Shown one piece after another: positions 16,561 through 25,272 of a stretch of DNA of 64,000 bases. Location of the stretch: NCBI GenBank assembly GCA_022820945.1, contig JAJEEP010000140.1:39390-103389 (forward strand), in the 5' to 3' direction. Source of the DNA: Alphaproteobacteria bacterium (GTDB lineage Bacteria > Pseudomonadota > Alphaproteobacteria > UBA828). The translations under genes were made by a program, and so were the position numbers. The stretch's first letter is position 1. Every line of letters begins with the position of its first letter. The notes beneath the pieces are model-generated. The model had not been told where the DNA came from and did no database searches. It saw only the letters and a program-made list of their open reading frames with translations.

Positions 16561-18624
16561 CTACAAAGTCCGGCACAGGCGGAACGCGTCGAGCACGGCG
16601 GCGTAGATGTTGCGGCTGGAGACCGCGTCGCCGATACGGAAGAGCACGAAGCCGTCGCTCTCGCTTTCCGGTTGCGGTGCGCCCGACAGCAGAGCCTGCT
16701 GATCGACCACGCCCCGGTTTGACGCGCGATCTGCCAGCCCGCGATAGAGGGCGTCTGCGGGGCGCGTCCCGTGCTCGACCACGATGCGGCCGGTCTCGTG
16801 CTCCTCCGCCTCATCGGTCAATTCGTTGCGGAAGGTCACGCGCAGCCGGTTGCCGTCACGTTCGACCCGCTCAAGCCGCCGGTCCAGCCTGGACTCGATG
16901 CCGAGCTCGTAGGTGCGCCGGCGCCAGATGACCTGCTCCGCGTAGGACATCTCCATCGCGAGATGGCCGTCGAGGCCGAAGAACGCGACTTCCCCGCCCG
17001 CCTGCCGGATCGCCTCCGCAGCCGTGAGCGCCGCGTGGCGGCCGGTCCCGTCGTAGACGATGGAGTCTTCGGCAGCTCTGGCAGCGCCAGAGAGGACATC
17101 CCAGACGCTGGTGCAGTGCTCCGCGCCTTCGATCCAGTCAAGATCGGGCGCGCCGCCCGTAGCGACGATGACGACATCAACGCCGTCCAAGGCAATCCTG
17201 CCGGGTTCGATCGGTGAGTTGAGACGTACGTCGACACCAAGCCGCTCCAACTCGCAGGCTCGCCACTCGACAATCCCCGCTAGTTGGCCGCGCCAGCTTG
17301 CCTGCGCCGCCAGCAGCACCTGTCCGCCGAGCCTCCCCGTCGCCTCGCAAAGCCGCACGTCGTGGCCCCGCTCGGCGCAGACTCGCGCGGCCTCCAACCC
17401 GGCCGGCCCGCCACCCGCAACCAGCACACGCCGCTTCGTCGCCGCCGGCGCGATTGCGTGCGGCAACGCCGCCTCGTGGCCGGTGGAGGGATTGTGAATG
17501 CAGGTCGGGCGCAGCGGACTCATGCAATGGGTCGCGCCCACGCAGGGCCGCACACGCGCCTCCTCGCCGCGCGCGAGCTTCGTCACCAGCTCGGGGTCCG
17601 CAATGTGTGCGCGGGTCATCGACACCATGTCGAGCAGGCCGTCGCGAATCGCGCGCCGCGCCGTCTCCAGCGACGTGATGCGAGTCGCATGGAAGACCGG
17701 GAGCCCTACCGCCTGCTTGAAGGCGCCGGCGCGGGCCAGGAACGGTGCTTCGGGCGAGGCCATGCCCGGCATGCAGTCCGCCGCGAGCTTGTACTCCGTG
17801 TCGATGCGGCCATAGATCGCATTGAAGAAGTCGATGGTGCCGGACGCCTCGAAGGTAGCGGCGATCTTCAGGCCGTCCTCGAAGGTGAGATGGTGCGGGC
17901 CCGCTTCGTCGATCACGAAGCGGATGCCGACGATGAAGTCGTCGCCGACGCGCTTGCGGATCGCCTCGTGCACCATCAGCCCGAAGCGGCAGCGGTTCTC
18001 GACCGAACCGCCGAAGCTGTCGCCGCGCCGATTGGTGGCCGGCGAGAGGAACTGGCCGATGAGGTGAGCGCCGGCGAAGGTCTCGATGCCGTCGAGCCCG
18101 CCCTCCCTGCAGCGCGTCGCCGCCTCGCCGAAGTCGTTCGCGACGCGCGCAATGTCGTGCTCGTCCATCTCCTTCGCAAAGGCTCGATGCAGGGTCTCGC
18201 GCACGGGCGACGGGCCGATGGGCGCAAGCGCCGCCCCGGCGTAAGGCTCGGCCCGCCCGCCGACGTGGCTCACCTGGCACATCAGGGCGGCGCCGTGGGC
18301 GTGGATGCGCCGCGAGAACTGCTGGAGGTGCTCGACCACGCGCTCGTCGTAGAGGTTGATCTGCGGCAGGCTCCACGCGGACTCGGGCGAGACGTTCGAT
18401 GAGCCGCCGAACATGGTGAGCGCCAGCCCGCCCCGCGCCTTGGCCTCGTGGTAGCGCTGGTAGCGCTCACTCGGCATGCCGTCCTCGACCAGTCCGCACG
18501 CGTGGCTGGTGCTCATGATGCGGTTCTTGAGGGTGAGGTGCTTCAGCCTGAAGGGCTGGAGCAGAGGATCGCTCGCGGAGTCATGGGATACCGGCACCGT
18601 CTCGGCCATGTTCCTGCTCTCCAC
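16561..18624 (-). CDS. Old-yellow-enzyme-type flavoprotein, N-methylproline demethylase-like
   Basis: A 687-residue FMN/FAD oxidoreductase of the dienoyl-CoA reductase/trimethylamine dehydrogenase family. The FMN TIM barrel (about 15-370) starts DPLLQPFRLKHLTLKNRIMS and includes SPATNRRGDSFGGSVENR. The FAD/NAD part has VLVAGGGPAGLEAARVCAER (about 400-419). This arrangement and the opening closely resemble N-methylproline (proline betaine) demethylases. Only three cysteines are seen for the usual 4Fe-4S site (C361, C367, C375 in CVGATHC and TCIHNP) instead of four. The gene diverges from a FAD oxidoreductase gene. Met6 is an alternative start. The substrate is inferred. Confidence 0.8.
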   Translation of the reverse strand: MESRNMAETVPVSHDSASDPLLQPFRLKHLTLKNRIMSTSHACGLVEDGMPSERYQRYHEAKARGGLALTMFGGSSNVSPESAWSLPQINLYDERVVEHLQQFSRRIHAHGAALMCQVSHVGGRAEPYAGAALAPIGPSPVRETLHRAFAKEMDEHDIARVANDFGEAATRCREGGLDGIETFAGAHLIGQFLSPATNRRGDSFGGSVENRCRFGLMVHEAIRKRVGDDFIVGIRFVIDEAGPHHLTFEDGLKIAATFEASGTIDFFNAIYGRIDTEYKLAADCMPGMASPEAPFLARAGAFKQAVGLPVFHATRITSLETARRAIRDGLLDMVSMTRAHIADPELVTKLARGEEARVRPCVGATHCMSPLRPTCIHNPSTGHEAALPHAIAPAATKRRVLVAGGGPAGLEAARVCAERGHDVRLCEATGRLGGQVLLAAQASWRGQLAGIVEWRACELERLGVDVRLNSPIEPGRIALDGVDVVIVATGGAPDLDWIEGAEHCTSVWDVLSGAARAAEDSIVYDGTGRHAALTAAEAIRQAGGEVAFFGLDGHLAMEMSYAEQVIWRRRTYELGIESRLDRRLERVERDGNRLRVTFRNELTDEAEEHETGRIVVEHGTRPADALYRGLADRASNRGVVDQQALLSGAPQPESESDGFVLFRIGDAVSSRNIYAAVLDAFRLCRTL

Positions 18625-18768
18625 TACAAGGCGCGTGCCCGTCGTCTATGGGCGCGTGCAGGATAGCCGCGCCGGGTTCCGGCAGCGACAGTGGAGCCTC
18701 AGGAATCCTGTTGCGCGCGTTCGATAGCCGTGCGCCAAATGCGCCGCCTTCTCTCCGGAGCCTGACGC

Positions 18769-20109
18769 ATGGAACGGTATCTCGGGCGCCTGGGCGCCGC
18801 CGCCTTCGAGGACGTGCCGCACTTCGGGCACTACGACGTGGCGGTCGTCGGCGGTGGGCCGGCCGGGATCGCCGCGTCTACCACCGTCGCCGAGTTGGGC
18901 CACAAGACGCTCCTGATCGAGCGTCTGGGCTATTGCGGCGGCGCTGCGGTCTCCGGCATGTCGGGCACCGTTTGCGGGCTCTACATGACCGTGGACGAGC
19001 CGCGCATGGCGCAGCCCCAGCAGGTGATCTTCGGCTTTGCCGAACGCTTCCGCGCGGCGCTCGAGGCCGAGGGCGGCGTCACCCGGCCGCAGATCTACGG
19101 CAAGACCTGGGTCGTTACGCACGACTGCGCCACCTACAAGCGCGTCGCCACAGATCTCGTACGCGCCGCCGGCGTGGATGCCCTCTATCACACGCAGATG
19201 ATCGACGTGATCGTCGAGGACGACGCCCTCGCCGGTCTCGTGCTTCACACCAAGTCCGGCTACACCAAGGTAACGGCCGAGCGGTTCGTCGACGCCAGCG
19301 GCGATGCCGATGCCGTCTACAAGATGGGTCTGCACACGACCAAAGGGAACAACGGCGTCATCCAGAACCCGACGATGATGTTCAAGATCGGCAATGTCGA
19401 TGTTGAGCGCTATCTCGACTACTGGGGCGAGGATACGATCTCGCCGCCCAAGGTCATCTCCATGCTGGAAGCGCGCGACGAGCTGGTGCGCAAGAAAGTT
19501 TGGCTGTTCCCTACCGTCAACCCGCGCGAACTCCTGGTCAATGCGACCAAGATTACCGGCTTCGATGGGCGCGCGCTCGACGTGACCGACCCGGTCGATC
19601 ATACCGAAGCCGAGCAGTTCTCGATCTATCAGGCCCGTGCATTCTTCGATTTCCTCAAGGAAAATATTCCCGGTTGCGAAGACGCCTATTTCATCGACTA
19701 CGGCGCCGAGGTCGGCGTGCGCCAGACCCGCTCAATCGACGGGATGGCACGCCTCATGAACGCCGATGTCGTGGGCACGAGCAAGCGGGCCGACGCCGTC
19801 GCCCGCTCAAGCTGGCCCATCGAGCTGCACTACGGCGCCAAGCCCAAGACCGAGTGGCTGGTCGACGACTACTACGAGGTGCCGTTCGGCACCCTGGTAC
19901 CCAGCGAGGGCCGCAACGTCATCGTCGCCGGCCGGTGCCTCAGCGCGGAACACGAAGCCCTGGCGAGCTGCCGCGTCACCGCACAGTGCTTCGAGTACGG
20001 TCGCGCTGCCGCGATCGCGGCCGACATTTCGATCAGGGACGACCTGACCTTCCAGGAGATCGATGGTGTCGCAGTCGCCGAGCGGATGAAGGCGGGAACG
20101 TTCGGGTAG
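18769..20109 (+). CDS. FAD-dependent oxidoreductase (FAD_oxidored family)
   Basis: A 446-residue protein with an N-terminal dinucleotide fold YDVAVVGGGPAGIAASTTVAELG (about 23-45) followed by GYCGGAAVSGMSGTVCGLY and VDASGDADAVYKMG. The C-terminal part has NVIVAGRCLSAEHEALASCRV, typical of the FAD_oxidored (PF12831-type) family, whose members oxidise diverse substrates and are poorly characterised. It has no signal peptide. It is divergent from the demethylase-like gene across a 144-base gap and is followed by two enolase-superfamily genes, so it is likely part of the same catabolic route. Confidence 0.85.
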   Translation: MERYLGRLGAAAFEDVPHFGHYDVAVVGGGPAGIAASTTVAELGHKTLLIERLGYCGGAAVSGMSGTVCGLYMTVDEPRMAQPQQVIFGFAERFRAALEAEGGVTRPQIYGKTWVVTHDCATYKRVATDLVRAAGVDALYHTQMIDVIVEDDALAGLVLHTKSGYTKVTAERFVDASGDADAVYKMGLHTTKGNNGVIQNPTMMFKIGNVDVERYLDYWGEDTISPPKVISMLEARDELVRKKVWLFPTVNPRELLVNATKITGFDGRALDVTDPVDHTEAEQFSIYQARAFFDFLKENIPGCEDAYFIDYGAEVGVRQTRSIDGMARLMNADVVGTSKRADAVARSSWPIELHYGAKPKTEWLVDDYYEVPFGTLVPSEGRNVIVAGRCLSAEHEALASCRVTAQCFEYGRAAAIAADISIRDDLTFQEIDGVAVAERMKAGTFG

Positions 20110-20111
20110 AG

Positions 20112-20148
20112 AGAAAGTTTTGTATATAAGTTTGTTACATAACTTTCT
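20112..20148. promoter_or_regulatory. AT-rich 13-bp inverted repeat, candidate operator
   Basis: AGAAAGTTTTGTA (20112-20124) pairs with TACATAACTTTCT (20136-20148) with one mismatch across an 11-base centre. The element fills the 60-base AT-rich gap before the first enolase-superfamily gene. TTGTATATAA inside it differs by one base from TTGTATACAA, the half-palindrome often bound by GntR/FCD-type regulators. A stem-loop acting in RNA is an alternative. Confidence 0.5.
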
Positions 20149-20169
20149 TCATTCTATGAGATAGCATCA

Positions 20170-21294
20170 ATGCCCTCTGTAATCGTCGAACGAATCGAGT
20201 TGCTGGCGATCGGGCCCGATGGCGAGCGGGTGACGTGGTCGTCGCATCTCGGGCCCGTGTACGAGGCGCTGATCGTCGCGCGGCTTTCCCTCTCCAATGG
20301 TGTCGAAGCGATTGCCGGGACCACGACCTATACCGAGCACGAGTTCGACCGGACGACATTTCACGCGGCGGCCTTGATGGCGCCGTTTGTGCTGGAGCGC
20401 GATGCCTTCGACACTCGCGCTGCCTACGCGGACATGCGCAAGCGCTACGTTCCGCTCGGTCATTTGGCGACATCGCTCTTCGACATTGCACTGCATGACG
20501 GCAAGGCCAAATCGGAAGACCTTCCGCTATACCGAGTGCTCGGTAATGCTCGGCACAACGTCCCCGCCTATGCGTCGAGCCCGTTACTGCCGACGGATCA
20601 GGCCTATGTCGACTACTGCCACGACATGCTGAAGCTCGGCTATCGAGCGATCAAAATTCATCCCTATTGTGTGTTCGATGACGACGTGCGTTTGGTGAAG
20701 CACCTTGTCGAAGAATTCGCAGAAAAGGAAACTAAATTTAGCCTGGACGTGGACGGCATGTACTCGTTCGATCAGGCGCTCCGTATGGGGAAAACTCTGG
20801 ACGAAGCAGGTTGGGAATTCTTCGAGGCGCCGCTCCCCGACACCGATTTATCCGGCTACAAAAGGCTCGCAGATGCACTCGATCTCGACGTGATCTGCGG
20901 CGGAAACACCCTCCCCCACCCACAACTCATTGAGTTCGCGTTGGAGATGGGCGCATGGGACCGCAGCCGCTTCGACGTAACCGGCATCGGCGGCTTCACG
21001 GGCGCCGGTGAAGTGGCAGAGCTCACCAAAGCTCACGGTAAGACCTGCGAAGTGCAAGGCTGGGGCTACACGCTCACGCAGGCGGCGAACCTGCACTTCA
21101 TGCTCGCCCATCTGCACTGCACCAATTTCGAGCAGGCCACGCCGTTCCAAAAATACGAGTTCGGCGCTCGGCAGGTCATCCGCCCGGACGCGAACGGCTT
21201 CGTCCGCCCGAGTGAGTTGCCGGGACTGGGAGTCGAGATGGACTGGGACCGGATCGAGCCCTTCGTCTACGCCCGGCGGGTATTCTCACCATGA
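20170..21294 (+). CDS. Enolase-superfamily protein, mandelate racemase type, divergent active site
   Basis: A 374-residue (beta/alpha)8 protein with an N-terminal capping domain. Expected barrel residues are partly kept: Lys162 in IKIHPY (second-strand base, but with His instead of the second Lys), Asp193 in LDVDGM and Glu219 in FFEAPLP as metal ligands. The third ligand, usually Glu or Asp in a GGE motif, is Asn246 in CGGNT. The His of the His-Asp dyad looks replaced by Gln296 in EVQGWG. Codon use is less GC-biased than its neighbours. The reaction cannot be named; dehydration or epimerisation are the family options. The last codons overlap the next gene (ATGA). Confidence 0.82.
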   Translation: MPSVIVERIELLAIGPDGERVTWSSHLGPVYEALIVARLSLSNGVEAIAGTTTYTEHEFDRTTFHAAALMAPFVLERDAFDTRAAYADMRKRYVPLGHLATSLFDIALHDGKAKSEDLPLYRVLGNARHNVPAYASSPLLPTDQAYVDYCHDMLKLGYRAIKIHPYCVFDDDVRLVKHLVEEFAEKETKFSLDVDGMYSFDQALRMGKTLDEAGWEFFEAPLPDTDLSGYKRLADALDLDVICGGNTLPHPQLIEFALEMGAWDRSRFDVTGIGGFTGAGEVAELTKAHGKTCEVQGWGYTLTQAANLHFMLAHLHCTNFEQATPFQKYEFGARQVIRPDANGFVRPSELPGLGVEMDWDRIEPFVYARRVFSP

Positions 21295-22448
21295 CCGTGA
21301 CCGTCGAGCGGGTGGAGGTCCTCTGTCTGCAGGACCCGCAAGCCGCCTACTACCGCTTCGAGGGCAGCTATCGGAACGTTGTCGTCCTCGTGCATGGCGA
21401 CAATGGGCTCACGGGCATCAGCGAGAGCGACGCGCCGCCCGAGATCGTGAAGGCCCTGATCGAGATGCCGCCTTACAACCAGCGCTCCGAGGGGCTGGCC
21501 GACATCGTCGCCGGGCAGGCGGTGGACGACCCGCGCCGCCTCTGGGACGAAATGTACGCGCGCACGCAGTGGCACGGCCGGCGTGGTGCCGCGATGCACG
21601 CAATCAGCGCGCTAGATATCGCCATCTGGGACCTCTTCGCCCAATCGCAGGGCATCCCGGTCTCCGAGGCTCTGGGCGGCTCTCGTCACGCCCGCCTCCC
21701 CGCCTACGCGACCATCTATCCCCTCGAGGACACGCCCGCGCGTATCGAGGCACAAGTCGTGCCGCTGCTGGAGCGGGGCTTCCGCCACTTCAAGGTCTGT
21801 GTCGAGCCGTGGTGGAGCGAGCCGAACCGGGTGCGGCGAAACCTGACACACCTGCGCGATCTGGCGGGGCCGGCGCGCACTCTGATGCTCGATGTCGCGC
21901 AGGAGTACACCCGCTTCGAGCAGCTCGAACCCTTTCTCGACCTGCTGGCCGCGCTGGACTTCGCCTGGATCGAGGCCCCCTTCCCCCTCGACAATGTGGA
22001 GGACCACGCGCGCCTCCGCGCCGCCACGCGCATCCCCATCGGTGTCGGCGATCTGGGCCTTACCACCTGCAAGGAGTTCGAGTCCTTCCTTGCGGCCGAC
22101 GCGTTCGATATTGCGCAGCCGGATCTCACCAATTTCGGCGGCTTCACCGAGGCGCTTCGGCTCGCGCAGATGCTGGACGGCACCGATCGGCGCATCGTGC
22201 CCCACGCCTACAACACGGACATCACCATCGCGGCTAACCTTCACTTCCTGGCCGCGCAGCCGGATCCTGAACTCGTCGAGTATTCGACGAGCCCATCGCA
22301 CTTGCGCCAGAGCCTGGCGCGAGGACTCGCGCCGATCGACGCCGACGGGATGATCCCGGTCCCTACCGCTCCCGGCCTCGGCGTGACGCTGAACGCCGAT
22401 GCGGTCGCAGAATTTGCGCTCAGTCGCGCCGCTGAAGCATCCCGTTGA
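21291..22448 (+). CDS. Mandelate racemase/muconate lactonising enzyme family protein
   Basis: A 385-residue enolase-superfamily enzyme with the standard set: Lys168 in HFKVC, metal ligands Asp201 (MLDVAQ), Glu228 (WIEAPFP) and Asp254 (GVGDLG), and an Asp278/His305 pair (QPDLTNFGG, VPHAYN) spaced like the mandelate racemase dyad. It is therefore probably an active acid-sugar dehydratase or racemase. It is coupled to the preceding paralogue by an ATGA overlap, and its 3' end overlaps the convergent permease gene by 29 bases. The two paralogues may act on related substrates or as an active plus a divergent subunit. Confidence 0.88.
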   Translation: MTVTVERVEVLCLQDPQAAYYRFEGSYRNVVVLVHGDNGLTGISESDAPPEIVKALIEMPPYNQRSEGLADIVAGQAVDDPRRLWDEMYARTQWHGRRGAAMHAISALDIAIWDLFAQSQGIPVSEALGGSRHARLPAYATIYPLEDTPARIEAQVVPLLERGFRHFKVCVEPWWSEPNRVRRNLTHLRDLAGPARTLMLDVAQEYTRFEQLEPFLDLLAALDFAWIEAPFPLDNVEDHARLRAATRIPIGVGDLGLTTCKEFESFLAADAFDIAQPDLTNFGGFTEALRLAQMLDGTDRRIVPHAYNTDITIAANLHFLAAQPDPELVEYSTSPSHLRQSLARGLAPIDADGMIPVPTAPGLGVTLNADAVAEFALSRAAEASR

Positions 22449-23217
22449 TGGTGAGCCCGACCGCGAGAACAATTCCGCCGAGCACGACCGTGATAAGCCC
22501 GACCGCCGGCACCATCGGCGTATACCCGCCGATCATCTTGCCGTAGAGCCATTCGGGCACGGTGACATCGGCCCCGCTGGTGAAGTAGGCGAGCGGGAAG
22601 TTGCCCCACGAGAGCAGCACCGCGAACAGGAAGCCTGCGAAGATGCCGGGGCCCAGCAGGGGCAGCGTGATGGTTCGGAAGATCTGCCAGCGCGAGGCGC
22701 CGAGGTCGTAGGCCGCCTCCTCCACCGCCGAATCGTAGCCGTAGGCCTGGATCGCGATCACCAGCGTGACGATCGGCACGATCCAGACGAGCTGGGCGAA
22801 CACCGTTGACTGCCAAGACATCTGGATGCCGATGGAGTTGAACCAGAGCTGCAGCGCAAGCCCCAGCACCGCCTGGGGGAAGAAGATCGGGATCAGCAGC
22901 ACCTGCTGAAAGAGCTTGCGCCCGCGCCAGTCGTAGCGCGCGTAAGCAAGCGCGCCGAAGAAGGCCAGGATCACCGAGATTAGCGCGACGCAGACGGCAA
23001 TGGTCAACGACGTGAGGAAGCTCTCGTGCACCTGCAGCGAGTCCCACGTCATCTCGTACCACTTGGCGGAGGTCCGCCGCATGGGGAAGAGGAAGAAGCG
23101 CGACTTGGAGATCGACGCCAGCCCGACGATCACCATCGGGACGTACATGATCACCAGAATGACGGCGATGTAGGCAGCCAGCAGCCGGCGCGTGAGCAGC
23201 CTGTCGATGGTGCCCAC
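22420..23217 (-). CDS. ABC transporter permease (PotC-like)
   Basis: A 265-residue inner-membrane permease with six hydrophobic segments and the EAA loop EEAAYDLGASRWQIFRTITL that docks on the ATPase. It belongs to the spermidine/putrescine (PotC) group, which also imports betaines and other cationic or zwitterionic solutes. It ends the operon binding protein - ATPase - permease - permease. The 3' end overlaps the convergent enolase-superfamily gene by 29 bases. Confidence 0.92.
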   Translation of the reverse strand: MGTIDRLLTRRLLAAYIAVILVIMYVPMVIVGLASISKSRFFLFPMRRTSAKWYEMTWDSLQVHESFLTSLTIAVCVALISVILAFFGALAYARYDWRGRKLFQQVLLIPIFFPQAVLGLALQLWFNSIGIQMSWQSTVFAQLVWIVPIVTLVIAIQAYGYDSAVEEAAYDLGASRWQIFRTITLPLLGPGIFAGFLFAVLLSWGNFPLAYFTSGADVTVPEWLYGKMIGGYTPMVPAVGLITVVLGGIVLAVGLTINGMLQRRD

Positions 23218-23220
23218 GGC

Positions 23221-24129
23221 CTAGCGTCTTCCCAGCATGCGGTCGAGGTTCACCCGTCGCATCGCGAGCCACACGGCGGACCCCGCCAGCACGATCATCA
23301 GCACCGAGAGCGCGGAGCCGCGCGGCCAGTTCTGCCCGAATGTGAAGGCCGACTCGATGTCCTGTGCGACGGTGACGATCACCCCCTTGCCGAGGAACTT
23401 GGCCTCGTTGAAGGCGCCGAGCGAGATCACGAAGCAGAGCAGCGAGCCGATCAGGATGCCCGGCATCGCCAGCGGCAGCTCGATGTCCCGGAAGACCCGC
23501 CAGCGCGATCCGCCCAGGTCGTAGGCCGCCTCGCGCGCCTCCCTGGGCACGTTGCCGAGCCCCAGCAGGATCGGGAACAGCATGAAGGGCAGGTAGATGT
23601 AGCAAATGCCGAAGACGATGGCCGGCACGTTGTTGACCAAGCTCCCGGTCTCCAGCCCCGTTACCACCTTGAGCGCACCGTCGAGGAAGCCGCCCTTGTC
23701 GAAGAAGAGCACCCAGCCCTGCAGCCGGATGTTCTCGGCGACGAAGAGCGGCGCCACGATCAGCAGCGTCAGCAGGTGAGCCCGGCGCCCCTTGATGCGC
23801 CTCAGCGCCACCGCCAGCGGGTAGCAGACGACGAGCAGGATCACCACACTGATGAACGCGAGGAAGAGCGACCAGGCGAAGGAGATGTAGAAGTCCTGCT
23901 CGACGATATCGACGTAGTTCTCGAGCGACGGCGACGCCGGGATGGAGAAGCTGCCGCGCGGCATGAAGCTGTAGATCAGCACCAGCGCCATCGGGCCGAT
24001 GAAGCCGATGAACAGAAGAATGATGATCGGCAGCGCCGCGACGAAGCCTTCGGACACCTTCAAGGGGAGTAGCCTTAGCCGCGGGCGCTCCGGCTCCTCC
24101 GCCAGGGTCTCGATCGCCGCGTCGGTCAT
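23221..24129 (-). CDS. ABC transporter permease (PotB-like)
   Basis: A 302-residue permease with six hydrophobic segments; the EAA loop is REAAYDLGGSRWRVFRDIELP. The start MTDAAIETL at 24129 was chosen because its ATG overlaps the ATPase stop (ATGA); a longer frame runs into the ATPase. The N-terminal 30 residues are cytoplasmic and acidic. It partners the next permease in the heterodimeric channel. Confidence 0.92.
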   Translation of the reverse strand: MTDAAIETLAEEPERPRLRLLPLKVSEGFVAALPIIILLFIGFIGPMALVLIYSFMPRGSFSIPASPSLENYVDIVEQDFYISFAWSLFLAFISVVILLVVCYPLAVALRRIKGRRAHLLTLLIVAPLFVAENIRLQGWVLFFDKGGFLDGALKVVTGLETGSLVNNVPAIVFGICYIYLPFMLFPILLGLGNVPREAREAAYDLGGSRWRVFRDIELPLAMPGILIGSLLCFVISLGAFNEAKFLGKGVIVTVAQDIESAFTFGQNWPRGSALSVLMIVLAGSAVWLAMRRVNLDRMLGRR

Positions 24130-25202
24130 TCCGGGAAGACCATCGAATCGCCCGGCTGCCACGAAAGCGTCACCTTCGCGCCCGGAATGCGGGCCACGGC
24201 ATCGGCACGCAGCTCCTCGATGAGGAAGACCATCGCGCCGCTTCTCACCTGGTACTGGATGCGCGAGCCGAGCAAATACTCGTTGAAGAGCTCGCCCCGA
24301 ATCAGGTTCCTTCCCGTCGCCGATGCGGCATCGTCGGAGATCGCGACGTTCTCGGGCCGGACGATCAGCACGCCGCGGCTGAATTCCGGCGGCATTTCGG
24401 CGGGCGGCTCGAAGCTGGCGTCAAGCGCCTCGCAGTGGAGCCTGCCGTCATCGGCGAGCTGCACGGGGAGCGAATTCACCTCGCCCATGAACTCGGTGAC
24501 GAAGCGGTTCTCCGGCTGGGTGTAGATTGTCGCCGGACTGCCGACCTGCGAAAGCTTGCCCTCTCGCATAACGCCGATGCGGTCGGACATCACCATCGCC
24601 TCCTCGAGGGAGTGCGTGATGTAGACGAAGGTCTTGCCCGTCTCGCGCTGGATGTCCTTGAGCTCCTTCTCCAGCGTCTTGCGCAGGCGGTAGTCGATCG
24701 CGGACAGCGGCTCGTCGAAGAACAAAATCTCCGGGTTGAAAGCCAATGCCCTCGCCAGCGCCACGCGCTGGCGCTCGCCGCCCGAGCACTGCGTAACCGG
24801 CTTGTCGTAGTAGCTCTGGGGCAGGTGGGAGAGCTTCAGGCACTCGGTGGCGCGCTCCCGCCGCTCCTTCTTCCCGATGCCCTTGCACTTGGCCGAGTAC
24901 TCGACGTTCTCGCCCACGGTCATGTGCGGGAAGAGCGCCAGAGACTGGAACACCATGCAGGTCGGGCGCCTGTTGGCGGGCACGTCGTTGATCCGCTTGC
25001 CCCTGAGCATGATGTCGCCGGCGGTTGGCTTGTCCATGCCGACCAGCATGCGAATGAGTGTCGTCTTGCCTGAGCCCGAGGGGCCCACGATGGTGAAGAG
25101 CTCGCCCTCCACGATGTCGAGGCTCACGCCATCGACCGCGTTCAGGCTGCCGAAGCTCTTGACGATGTTCCTGAGTTGCAAGATGGGCGGGGCTGCGGCC
25201 AT
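24126..25202 (-). CDS. ABC transporter ATP-binding protein (PotA-like)
   Basis: A 358-residue ATPase. It has Walker A GPSGSGKTT, signature CSGGERQRVALARAL, Walker B ILFFDEPLSAID and the switch His in YITHSLEEA. The C-terminal TOBE-type regulatory domain (about 260-358) is present. The start MAAAPPILQL at 25202 lies after the intergenic hairpin. It energises the PotB/PotC-like permeases that follow. Confidence 0.94.
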   Translation of the reverse strand: MAAAPPILQLRNIVKSFGSLNAVDGVSLDIVEGELFTIVGPSGSGKTTLIRMLVGMDKPTAGDIMLRGKRINDVPANRRPTCMVFQSLALFPHMTVGENVEYSAKCKGIGKKERRERATECLKLSHLPQSYYDKPVTQCSGGERQRVALARALAFNPEILFFDEPLSAIDYRLRKTLEKELKDIQRETGKTFVYITHSLEEAMVMSDRIGVMREGKLSQVGSPATIYTQPENRFVTEFMGEVNSLPVQLADDGRLHCEALDASFEPPAEMPPEFSRGVLIVRPENVAISDDAASATGRNLIRGELFNEYLLGSRIQYQVRSGAMVFLIEELRADAVARIPGAKVTLSWQPGDSMVFPE

Positions 25203-25233
25203 CGCGCACGAGCCTCCCGGTATGCGGAGGTGC

Positions 25234-25261
25234 CGGTGCGGGCGGCGGACCGCCCGCACCG
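25234..25261 (-). promoter_or_regulatory. Intercistronic hairpin after PotD-like gene
   Basis: A perfect 12-bp GC-rich stem (25234-25245 with 25250-25261) with a four-base loop lies between the binding-protein stop and the ATPase start on the minus strand. There is no T-run. It probably protects the binding-protein mRNA 3' end or attenuates transcription into the transporter genes. Confidence 0.6.
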
Positions 25262-25272
25262 ACAGGTGACGA

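Noticed and set aside
14263..16722. An 819-codon plus-strand frame overlapping the TRAP permease
   Set aside because: It is the +1 shift of the permease gene, Arg/His-rich and without family likeness.
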